From contig CAJUIO010000086.1 in assembly GCA_910586025.1 (NCBI GenBank), positions 1-15,963 on the forward strand: a stretch of 15,963 nt of DNA. Reading direction: 5' to 3'. Shown here piece after piece: positions 1-7,110 of this stretch. The position numbers were made by a program, and so were the translations under genes. This DNA is from an uncultured Lachnospiraceae bacterium. Its GTDB lineage: Bacteria; Bacillota; Clostridia; Lachnospirales; Lachnospiraceae. The notes under the pieces were generated by a model that saw nothing but the letters and a program-made list of their open reading frames with translations, was not told the origin of the DNA and ran no database searches. Within the stretch, counting starts at the first letter, position 1, and every line of letters starts with the position of its first letter.

Positions 1-59
1 AGAACGTCTGTTATTGTCCTTTGAATGATAGTTTTCGCATCCTCACGCATACTTCCCAT
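1..59 (-). CDS. Partial CDS, N-terminus of probable glycerate 2-kinase (MOFRL/DUF4147 type)
   Basis: An open frame begins 16 nt after the garR stop codon and runs off the left edge, giving MGSMREDAKTIIQRTITDV with no stop. A GGAG sits 6 nt before the first ATG (57-59). A second in-frame ATG at 48-50 would give MREDAK as the N-terminus but has a poorer ribosome site. The short amphipathic start (REDA-x3-II-x7-DV) resembles N-termini of the MOFRL-type glycerate 2-kinases, which phosphorylate D-glycerate to 2-phosphoglycerate. That is the step directly after GarR, so position supports the call. Only 19 residues are visible and no catalytic motif can be seen. The existence of a gene here is fairly likely, while the function is inferred from the N-terminus and pathway context. 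Confidence 0.5.
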   Translation of the reverse strand, partial: MGSMREDAKTIIQRTITDV

Positions 60-75
60 ACCCCTCTCCGTTCTG

Positions 76-966
76 TTACTTCTTTTTACTGACAGCGCTT
101 CCCGTCATCTTTTCATAATATTTAACCAGGGCGGAATGATCCTTCTGTCCCTGTCCGTCCGCACGGAGCTGCTGCAGCATCTCCATCACCTGGGAGGTAA
201 GGGGAAGCCCCATTCCCACTCCGTGGGCCGTATCCAGCGCATTGTTCAAATCCTTGATATGAAGGTCGATCCGAAAGCCCGGTTTGTCTTCGCCCTCCAG
301 CATCATGGGCACCTTGGCATCCATAACGGTGGAGCCCGCAAGACCGCCCCGGATTGCCTCATACACCAGAGCGGGATCCACGCCGGCCATCTGCGCCAGC
401 GTGAACGCCTCCGAACAGGCGGCGATGTTCAGAGCCACCACGATCTGGTTTGCCAGCTTCGTGGTGTTTCCCGCCCCCAGTTCTCCGCAATATACCGCAC
501 TGCTTCCCATCACCAGCAGGATCTCTTTGATTCTGTCATAAATTTCCCGCTTTCCGCCTACCATAATTGACAGTGTTCCGTCAATCGCCTTTGGCTCTCC
601 GCCGGATACGGGAGCGTCCAGCATCTCAATTCCCTTTCCTGCCAGAGACAATCCGATTTCTCTGGATGCAAGGGGCGCTATGGAACTCATATCCACCAGA
701 ATGCTTCCTCTTTCCATGCTGTTTCTGATTCCGTTCTCGCCCATCACCACTTCCTTCACGTGGGGAGAATTCGGAAGCATGGTGATCACCAGTTCACGCC
801 CTGCGGCGGCCTCCATGGCGCTGCCGCATGATATCGCCCCGCATTGCGCCAGCTCCTTCATCGTTTCTTCCATAATATCATATACAAGGCATTCATGTCC
901 TGCTTTCAGTAAGTTTTTGCACATGGGCTTCCCCATGATACCCAGTCCGATAAATCCGATCTTCAT
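76..966 (-). CDS. garR: 2-hydroxy-3-oxopropionate (tartronate semialdehyde) reductase GarR
   Basis: The 296-residue cytoplasmic enzyme reduces tartronate semialdehyde to D-glycerate with NAD(P)H, the late step of glucarate, galactarate and glyoxylate catabolism. The Rossmann motif is G7-x-G9-x2-G12. The substrate loop DAPVSGGEPKAIDGT spans residues 117-131. The catalytic lysine K170 lies in GxGxxxKLANQ (164-174), and the C-terminal all-alpha domain carries GGLAGSTV and HIKDLNNAL. Length and these blocks match enterobacterial GarR as I remember it almost motif for motif, including MLPNSPHVKEV and DMSSIAPLASREI, which favours GarR over 3-hydroxyisobutyrate dehydrogenase. The start is the ATG at 964-966, with a GGGAGG just upstream that lies immediately after the stop of the dehydrogenase gene (13-nt gap), suggesting coupled translation. 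It is a late gene of the operon and is followed by a probable glycerate kinase. Confidence 0.93.
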   Translation of the reverse strand: MKIGFIGLGIMGKPMCKNLLKAGHECLVYDIMEETMKELAQCGAISCGSAMEAAAGRELVITMLPNSPHVKEVVMGENGIRNSMERGSILVDMSSIAPLASREIGLSLAGKGIEMLDAPVSGGEPKAIDGTLSIMVGGKREIYDRIKEILLVMGSSAVYCGELGAGNTTKLANQIVVALNIAACSEAFTLAQMAGVDPALVYEAIRGGLAGSTVMDAKVPMMLEGEDKPGFRIDLHIKDLNNALDTAHGVGMGLPLTSQVMEMLQQLRADGQGQKDHSALVKYYEKMTGSAVSKKK

Positions 967-979
967 CCCGAAACCTCCC

Positions 980-1942
980 TTATTTGTTTACCACGTTCAC
1001 AGGATCCCCCGCCAGATAGGCCCTCAGGTTTTCCACCGCCGTGTTCATCAGCCGCTCCCTGGCCTCTCTCGGCGCCCATGCGATATGGGGCGTGATGATC
1101 AGGTTGGGTGCGGTAAGCAGCGGGCTGTCCGCCGGGATCGGTTCCCGCGCCGCCACGTCCACCGCGGCTCCTCCCACTCTTTTGGACAAAATTCCCTCCC
1201 TGAGGTCCTCCTCGTTGATAAGGGGACCTCTGGCCGTGTTCAGGATAAACACCCCCGGCTTCATCTTCTCTATGGATTCCCGGCAGATCATCCCCCTGTT
1301 TTCCTCCGTCAGGGGGCAGTGCAGGGAGACCACGTCCGCCTGTGCGTACAGCTCCTCAAGCGACACGCCGCGCATCCCCTCCTCCAGGAGCTCCCCCCTG
1401 ATCCCGTGATGCCCGTACGCCAGCACCTCCATCCCGAAGGCCTTTGCCAGCCGGGCTACCGCCTGTCCGATTCTTCCGAACCCGATGATTCCCATCTTTT
1501 TTCCCGCAAGCTCGACCAGCGGGTAGTTCCAGAAGCAGAAGTCCGGGCACCGGCTCCACTCCCCGGCCTTCACCGCATCCGAATGCGCCCCCACGTGGTG
1601 GCACAGCTCCAGCAGCAGGGCCATGGTGAGCTGGGCCACCGAGTCCGTGCTGTATGCGGGCACGTTCGTGACGGTAATCCCTCTCTCCCTCGCCGCCTCC
1701 AGATCTACTACATTCACCCCGGTGGCCAGAACGCCCACATACTCGAGATTCGGGCATTTCCTCATAGTTTCCTCCGTAATCGGGGTCTTGTTCGTCAGGA
1801 CGGCCCGGGCATCCCCGATGCGCTCCTCTATCTGTTCTTCCGCCGTCCTCTCGTACACCGTCAGATCTCCCATGGATCCGATCCCCTCCCAGGAAAGATC
1901 CCCGGGGTTTTCCGCATGTCCGTCCAAAATCACAATCTTCAT
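980..1942 (-). CDS. D-2-hydroxyacid dehydrogenase, likely hydroxypyruvate reductase/glycerate dehydrogenase
   Basis: The 320-residue protein belongs to the NAD(P)-dependent D-isomer 2-hydroxyacid dehydrogenases. Counting from the chosen Met, the N-terminal segment MKIVILDGHAENPGDLSW is typical of glycerate dehydrogenases. G154-x-G156-x2-G159 forms the dinucleotide fold, and R238 (NTARGP), E267 (AAREP) and H286 (TPHIAW) are the catalytic Arg, Glu and His. The likely reaction is hydroxypyruvate or glyoxylate reduction to D-glycerate or glycolate, but substrate cannot be fixed from sequence. The Asp that usually ends Rossmann beta-2 is replaced (Y176-G177-H178), so NADPH use is possible. The frame opens at 1966, but the ATG at 1942 has GGAGG 7 nt upstream and fits family N-termini, so it is preferred. 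Only 2 nt separate it from the isomerase stop. Confidence 0.85.
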   Translation of the reverse strand: MKIVILDGHAENPGDLSWEGIGSMGDLTVYERTAEEQIEERIGDARAVLTNKTPITEETMRKCPNLEYVGVLATGVNVVDLEAARERGITVTNVPAYSTDSVAQLTMALLLELCHHVGAHSDAVKAGEWSRCPDFCFWNYPLVELAGKKMGIIGFGRIGQAVARLAKAFGMEVLAYGHHGIRGELLEEGMRGVSLEELYAQADVVSLHCPLTEENRGMICRESIEKMKPGVFILNTARGPLINEEDLREGILSKRVGGAAVDVAAREPIPADSPLLTAPNLIITPHIAWAPREARERLMNTAVENLRAYLAGDPVNVVNK

Positions 1943-1944
1943 CC

Positions 1945-2853
1945 TCAATCCTCCAAAAGAGCCCATGCTCTTTTTATCACTCGTTTCGTGTTCGCCAATA
2001 CGATGTCCGCATCCTCTCCCGGACGGGGGGACACCTCCATGGATAATACCAATGGCTCCTCTTTCCTGAAAAACCCTTCCTCCCTGAGAACCCGGAAGAA
2101 CTCCAGAAGCTGTCCTGTGTCGTTTGCGCTCTCCGGGTATCCGAATCTGGGATGCTTGTCCCCGTAGGCGTCACAGCCCTCCCTCATCACCGCGTTCCCT
2201 ATGTGCAGGTGCGTGATGTAGGGGCGCAGCGTCTGGATCACGAAGCGGCCGCTCTCATAGGTGGTGGGGAAGTGGGACAGGTCGGCCAGAAGCCCGAAGT
2301 TGCGGCAGCTGCACCGAACCTGCGCCGCAAAGCGGGCTGCCAGGGGTGCCGGGCCGATGAGGGCCGCCTTGTCGCAGTCGTGGTCAAAGACCTCGAGATT
2401 CACGGACATCCCCTTTTCCTGCGCATACCGGCACAGGTTTGTCGTGGTTTTCAGAAGCTGCCCCAGCGCCTGCTCCCGGGTCTCCTCCCGCCACTTCCCG
2501 GCCAGGAAGGCGATCCCGCCCGCCCCCAGGTACTGCGCCTCGTCAATCCCCTCCATCAGGGTCCGCTCCGCCCTTTTTCTCCCCTCCTCGTCCAGGTCAT
2601 TGGGGTTCAGCCCGGTGGAGAGCAGCCTGGGCTGCGCCCCGTAGCAGACCCTCATGTGGGACTGGGCCAGGAGGTCCCTGACGCGCCGCCTGGCCGCATC
2701 GTCCTTTTCCTGGGTGATCTCGACGCAGGTGAAGAAGTCGTCCCGAAGGATCTTGAGCAGCGGCTCCGCGCCGCCCTCCGGGCATGCGTCCGGCGGATAG
2801 CTCATCCACAGAACCGTCCCCACGTCAAAGTAGGTGTAAATACTCTCTTTCAT
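1945..2853 (-). CDS. Sugar phosphate isomerase/epimerase-like TIM-barrel protein
   Basis: The 302-residue protein looks like the xylose-isomerase-like TIM-barrel superfamily (PF01261), which includes ketose 3-epimerases, hydroxypyruvate isomerase and IolE-type enzymes. Metal-ligand candidates are regularly placed at strand ends: E154 (NLEVFDHD), D191 and H194 (DLSHFP), H217 (HLHIGN) and E273 (SMEVSP). These resemble the Glu-Asp-His-Glu set of tagatose 3-epimerase-type enzymes. A further block, DKHPRFGYPESANDTG (232-247), is probably substrate-facing. No signal peptide is visible, so it should be cytoplasmic. Its ATG overlaps the upstream gene's TGA as ATGA (4 nt), with GGAGG 7 nt upstream. 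Placement beside hydroxypyruvate and tartronate-semialdehyde reductases suggests an isomerisation or epimerisation feeding that pathway, but the reaction is unknown. The region is distinctly richer in G+C than the hydrolase genes upstream. Confidence 0.82.
   Translation of the reverse strand: MKESIYTYFDVGTVLWMSYPPDACPEGGAEPLLKILRDDFFTCVEITQEKDDAARRRVRDLLAQSHMRVCYGAQPRLLSTGLNPNDLDEEGRKRAERTLMEGIDEAQYLGAGGIAFLAGKWREETREQALGQLLKTTTNLCRYAQEKGMSVNLEVFDHDCDKAALIGPAPLAARFAAQVRCSCRNFGLLADLSHFPTTYESGRFVIQTLRPYITHLHIGNAVMREGCDAYGDKHPRFGYPESANDTGQLLEFFRVLREEGFFRKEEPLVLSMEVSPRPGEDADIVLANTKRVIKRAWALLED
1950..1954 (-). promoter_or_regulatory. Ribosome binding site deciding the dehydrogenase start
   Basis: GGAGG on the minus strand lies 7 nt before the ATG at 1940-1942 and inside the last codons of the isomerase gene. 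It supports the internal Met over the longer frame beginning at 1966, and suggests that ribosomes finishing the isomerase re-initiate here. Confidence 0.7.
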
Positions 2854-4985
2854 TCCGATACCTCCACATAAATTGCTGTATATTCCTTTATACAGGAAAT
2901 TTCCAGAACAATATCTGTTCCTGTATCCCCCTGTTCTTCCTTTACGCTGCAGATTCCCTCACAGCGCAGTATTCTGTAATCTTTCAGCCTGGTTCCTGGA
3001 ATTCTGATGCGGATTCCATATACCGGAAGCACCTCCCGCACCGGGCGCAGCCCGGCTCCCGATGTATTTACCAGGGAAAATACCCTTCTGCGGGGATTTT
3101 CTACATCTTCCGTCATAGAAATATGGACGCTGTGCGGCGCACTGGCCGTATAGGAGAACGCATCTCTTCCCGCCCACCGAACTGCGTTTTCAAAGGTCTG
3201 AATCAGATCCTCGTGTCCATTGTCATAGCAGGATCTGTCCGTCTGGTTGGCAAAATAAACCACTCTCCCTTTTCCATAGGTTCCCGCCGTAATGGTAGGA
3301 TAATCCGTCTCTTCCTCCTTAATCTGTGCGAATTCCGGCGGCTGGTTGTAAATCATGGGAACATAGGTGCAGACCGTCTCACAGTCCTGCCTGGCCTTTC
3401 TGCACAGCAGCGTTCTTCCCTCGTTAATAATCATTTCGGTATTTCCGATATCCATACCCTTAAGCACGGGATGCTCCGGACACCTGACCTTCTGATAGCA
3501 GTCCCACCGGGTATCCTTCTCAATTCCGCTAAAGGAAACTCCAAACAGGCCGCTCAGTCCAAAGTCCTCCCGCCCTCTTCCCTCCTCGTCATAAAGCGAT
3601 GTCCGGTAAGTAGCCACAAGGCCGCCGCCCTCCTCCACATATCTGCGGATGATGTCCATGTGCTCCCGGCTCATACAGGCCGCATTGGGCAGGATCAGAA
3701 CCTTCAGTCCCCGGAGCCTTTCATAGGAAAAATCAAGATCGGGTATGTATTTCATTCCCATATGAGCTTCAAGCAGAACCTTTTCAGTTCCCCTGATACC
3801 GATCCCGTACTCATCCTCCTGCATACTGTCTTTTCCGAATCTGTCCCGGCTTGGCCTGGAATAATAAATTCCTATGTCTCCCGCCGGTGTCTGTCCGTTC
3901 AAAAGAGCCTCATTTTCTTTCAGATATTGATAAATCTCCCTCTCGATAAATGCATTCCTGCGATCCACCGTATTGTTCGGATGGCTTCCGTTAAAATAAG
4001 TATTCCACAGATTACCGCCTGTGCTCACCGCCTCCCACATCCAGACTCTGCTCTCTGCCGAAGGGGCTTTCACATATCTCCATTTCGTTCCGTTTCCTCC
4101 GGTCAGAGCGACGCACTGCTTCCTTGGCGACATAGCCTTCAGGAAACGGATCCCTGATGCCGCATGGCCGTAGTCCTCATATTTCTTTTCCGGCTGTCCG
4201 CTTCCATCCAGAAACAGGGGTGTCACAAGAAAATCAAACCTGTCTGCCGCATCATACAGATCTATCCCTGAGTTAAGCGCCGAGGACACGTGAAACATAC
4301 CGAATATTTCTGAGACATAGGCCTTCTCTTCTCCATAGGCCTTTACACTCTGCCGAATCCTGTCCATATGCTCCAGCGCACGGGCCGATTTCCATTCTCT
4401 GTACTGCCTGAATTCCTCGGACTGATAGTCTCCCACCGGTATCTCGCTCCCGCTGTAAGCTTTGTATTGTTCACGGCAGCTCCTGCAATAGCAGGGCCCA
4501 TATCCGAAAACCACACAATTTTCCCAGATTCCGTCAGGATCGTATTCCTCCATCAGATTCCGAACGATACGCCGGGCATGAGCATTTCCATAAATCCCGG
4601 TATAACAGGGGCGGAAAATCCTGTCATTCCATCCGGTAAGAGGCTCCCCCTCCGGTCCAAGGCCGAACCAGTCGGGATTTTTCTCATATCTTTCCCTCTC
4701 CACGCCCCTGAAATCCACCCGAAAAATCACATGCATTCCGTTTTCATGACATTTCCCGACCAGTTCCTTTAAGATATCCCTCTCTGCAAGGAACCGGGAA
4801 TGGCGGCTCATTTCCAGCTTATTTGGGAAAAAATCCACCACTGTGCCGGCGCTTACCACCAGAGTGTTCGTGTGGCTCTTCTTCATATACTCCACCACGC
4901 TGTCCGCATCATATCCCTCAAGATCCCTTTCCCGCAGGACAGTCTGAAGAATCCTGAGCTGATTCTGGTACCAGTATTTTTTCAT
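2850..4985 (-). CDS. Putative glycoside hydrolase, GHL6-like with GATase-like domain (paralog 4 of 4)
   Basis: The 711-residue protein has no signal peptide. Roughly residues 1-365 look like a (beta/alpha)8 barrel: R89-V-D91 on an early strand, NPDWF at 103-107, DGIWEN at 151-156, then C165-x-C167-x2-C170. About 370-600 resembles the beta-galactosidase trimerisation (glutamine-amidotransferase-like) fold, with LKVLILPNAACMS and RRYVEEGGGLVATY; the rest is a beta-rich tail. I assign it to the GHL6 type (hypothetical glycosyl hydrolase 6), often labelled alpha-amylase family protein, from pattern memory only. E155 in DGIWEN is a possible catalytic acid. It is the last of four tandem paralogs and pairs best with its immediate upstream neighbour (shared SLYDEEG/ALYDEEG block). 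The gap to that neighbour's stop is 4 nt, with GGAGGAGG before the ATG. Substrate is unknown. Confidence 0.75.
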   Translation of the reverse strand: MKKYWYQNQLRILQTVLRERDLEGYDADSVVEYMKKSHTNTLVVSAGTVVDFFPNKLEMSRHSRFLAERDILKELVGKCHENGMHVIFRVDFRGVERERYEKNPDWFGLGPEGEPLTGWNDRIFRPCYTGIYGNAHARRIVRNLMEEYDPDGIWENCVVFGYGPCYCRSCREQYKAYSGSEIPVGDYQSEEFRQYREWKSARALEHMDRIRQSVKAYGEEKAYVSEIFGMFHVSSALNSGIDLYDAADRFDFLVTPLFLDGSGQPEKKYEDYGHAASGIRFLKAMSPRKQCVALTGGNGTKWRYVKAPSAESRVWMWEAVSTGGNLWNTYFNGSHPNNTVDRRNAFIEREIYQYLKENEALLNGQTPAGDIGIYYSRPSRDRFGKDSMQEDEYGIGIRGTEKVLLEAHMGMKYIPDLDFSYERLRGLKVLILPNAACMSREHMDIIRRYVEEGGGLVATYRTSLYDEEGRGREDFGLSGLFGVSFSGIEKDTRWDCYQKVRCPEHPVLKGMDIGNTEMIINEGRTLLCRKARQDCETVCTYVPMIYNQPPEFAQIKEEETDYPTITAGTYGKGRVVYFANQTDRSCYDNGHEDLIQTFENAVRWAGRDAFSYTASAPHSVHISMTEDVENPRRRVFSLVNTSGAGLRPVREVLPVYGIRIRIPGTRLKDYRILRCEGICSVKEEQGDTGTDIVLEISCIKEYTAIYVEVSE

Positions 4986-4989
4986 CTCC

Positions 4990-7110
4990 CTATTCCTCCT
5001 CCACTACGATCAGCTCATGCTCTTCCAGATGAGGAATCCGGATCACCGCCCCGGCTTCTCCCCGTTCAATTTCCCAGATTTCCTTGCTGACCAGACCCTT
5101 CGCCTTCTTTCCTGCCAGATCACCCTCCAGGTGCACGCACAATGGGCCTATGGGCAGATTTTCCTCCAGAGTGCCAAGGGGCACCTCACAGCCAGCCAGA
5201 TTTATCAGGTGAATCAGAATCCTTTTTTCCTGTCTGTAGGCATCGCACTGCACATGTCCGGGGGCTTGGACCGTCACGGGAAGAGCCCGTCTCCCGGCCC
5301 ACCGCACGGCTCCCTCCAGAAGCTTTCTCTGATCCGGAATGCGCAGCGCCGCATAACAACGGTCCACATCAGCCGGAATATATACAACCCTCGAACCGCT
5401 CTTTAGAGTTCCCGCATAGACGGCCGCAAGAGACGGGCGCTCCCTGATCCAGGAAAATTCCGGAGGATAGATGGGAAATGGCGGAATGTAGGCGGCGACA
5501 CCCCTTAAAGCCCCCTTAGAGGCCGTTCTCCGGATTCTCCCTCCGAAGGGAAGAAGACCTGTACCCTGCAGCTTCCGGAAAATCGGATGAGGGGGCTGCG
5601 CAATTTCCAGATAATTATGCGTATCCGATACCATCCAGTTATCCTCATCCTTTGCGTCTGCGCCCTCAAGCTTGGATTCTATCTCCACACCCAGCTCCTC
5701 ATAAAGGAGACCCGGGCCCCTCCACTCTCCCTCCTCATCATAGAGGGCCGTATCCCCGGTTACGATCAGATCCTTTCCCTGCCGCAGCCATGCGGTCACG
5801 GCCTGCTCCTGGTCTTCGCTCATAATCGCCGTTCCGGGCAGGATCAGAAGCTCCAGACGGTCTTTGTATTTTCCTATATCGTCCGCATGGATAGGAAGAT
5901 AGGGAATTCCCGCCTTAGACAGGCTCCGGGTTATACCCCGAAAGGCTCCGGAGCCCCGCCCGTCAGGATCCTCCCGCCCGTAATAAACGGCAGTCTCCTG
6001 GTTCCAGACAACCCCGACTTTGGCCAGGTTCGTCCGCTCCTCCAGATATTCTCTGTTTTCCTTCATCCACCGAAAGAGATCCTGCGATATCTCAAATTTC
6101 CTGCGATCCAGGCATCCTCCGCCAACAAAGTGAAACCATGGGGCAATCCCCCCGCTCATCCCTGTAAGCATCCACTTGCGCACCTCCTGGCGGGATGCGG
6201 CACAGAGCCGGAAGGTTCTCTCTCCCTTATAGTAATGAGCCATGCTTTCCGCTGCGATCACGTTCTCGCCGCTGATCATCCGCAGCAGTGCTCCGTTTCC
6301 GGAATTGCACTCAAAGCCTCCCTTCCTGTCTCTGGACTGATGATCACAGAAGATAAAGGGCGCATCCTCAAGCAGCCTTCTCATGTCATAGAATCTGCCC
6401 CCTGTGGAAAAGGGATCCGCATTTACCATACCGAACCATTTACAGTCACCGCCCCCATACCGTGTCGTGACTTCATTAAAAAGCTTCCAGTTTGAAACCC
6501 GCAGCTCAAAGCTCCACCGGATCCATTTTCGATAGATTGAATCCTCCCAGTCAGGCCCATCCGGGAGATTGCAGCCGGTATCCTCCCGGAAGCGGCGCCT
6601 GCAGTTTTCACAATAGCAGATCGTCTTCATTCCCGGCCCGGCCCAGCTGTTATCCGCAAATCCGTCAGGATGATAGCTCTCTATGATCTCCCGGAATACC
6701 TGAGGAATAAACTCATGGTAATAGCCTCCGTTCACACAGGCTGCATACCTTTCCTGACTGAGAATGGGATTTCCCTCTTTGTCCATGCAGTACCAGTCAG
6801 GATGCCGGTCATAGATATCCCTTGTGGTACAGCTGATGTCCATGCGGGCTATGACGGCAAGATTCGCCTGCCTGGCGGCCTCATTCCAGATACCAAAGTA
6901 ATCCTTTTCGCCAAGACCAAGCGCTCTGTACTGATAAGGGAAGCGGCTCCTGTAATAGCTGACAATGCCTCCGCAATTGATAATCACGCCCTCCACGCCC
7001 GTCCTCTTCCAATAGTCCTTCCAAAAATCCAGATCACACTCCTTCGGATCGTTTTCCGTCAGATTGACCTGTCCCCACAAAAAGGTTTTCCGATACCAGG
7101 GTTTACTCAT
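4990..7110 (-). CDS. Putative glycoside hydrolase, GHL6-like with GATase-like domain (paralog 3 of 4)
   Basis: The 706-residue cytoplasmic protein follows the same plan as the other three. In the barrel region it has NCGGIVSYY (45-53), R89-M-D91, HPDWY (103-107), CVNGGYYHE (125-133), DGFADN (149-154) and C165-x-C167-x2-C170, the same cysteine positions as paralog 4. A GATase-like middle domain follows (LELLILPGTAIMS, WLRQGKDLIVTGDTALYDEEG), then GSRVVYIPADVDRCY and a beta-rich C-terminus. D153 in DGFADN occupies the place of E155 in paralog 4 and is a candidate acid residue. The ATG at 7108-7110 overlaps the upstream gene's stop by 8 nt and is preceded by a purine-rich AAGGAAAAGGAAG. Likely role: hydrolysis of an imported glycoside inside the cell. 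The family call rests on motif layout, not on a search. Confidence 0.75.
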   Translation of the reverse strand: MSKPWYRKTFLWGQVNLTENDPKECDLDFWKDYWKRTGVEGVIINCGGIVSYYRSRFPYQYRALGLGEKDYFGIWNEAARQANLAVIARMDISCTTRDIYDRHPDWYCMDKEGNPILSQERYAACVNGGYYHEFIPQVFREIIESYHPDGFADNSWAGPGMKTICYCENCRRRFREDTGCNLPDGPDWEDSIYRKWIRWSFELRVSNWKLFNEVTTRYGGGDCKWFGMVNADPFSTGGRFYDMRRLLEDAPFIFCDHQSRDRKGGFECNSGNGALLRMISGENVIAAESMAHYYKGERTFRLCAASRQEVRKWMLTGMSGGIAPWFHFVGGGCLDRRKFEISQDLFRWMKENREYLEERTNLAKVGVVWNQETAVYYGREDPDGRGSGAFRGITRSLSKAGIPYLPIHADDIGKYKDRLELLILPGTAIMSEDQEQAVTAWLRQGKDLIVTGDTALYDEEGEWRGPGLLYEELGVEIESKLEGADAKDEDNWMVSDTHNYLEIAQPPHPIFRKLQGTGLLPFGGRIRRTASKGALRGVAAYIPPFPIYPPEFSWIRERPSLAAVYAGTLKSGSRVVYIPADVDRCYAALRIPDQRKLLEGAVRWAGRRALPVTVQAPGHVQCDAYRQEKRILIHLINLAGCEVPLGTLEENLPIGPLCVHLEGDLAGKKAKGLVSKEIWEIERGEAGAVIRIPHLEEHELIVVEEE

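Noticed and set aside
680..2167. 495-codon open frame on the plus strand
   Set aside because: It lies opposite garR, the dehydrogenase and the isomerase, all with clear motifs. The translation is Pro/Arg/His-rich with no recognisable domain, as expected of an antisense shadow in GC-rich sequence.
2784..4157. 457-codon plus-strand open frame
   Set aside because: Antisense to a hydrolase gene with coherent family motifs; no supporting ribosome site or domain.
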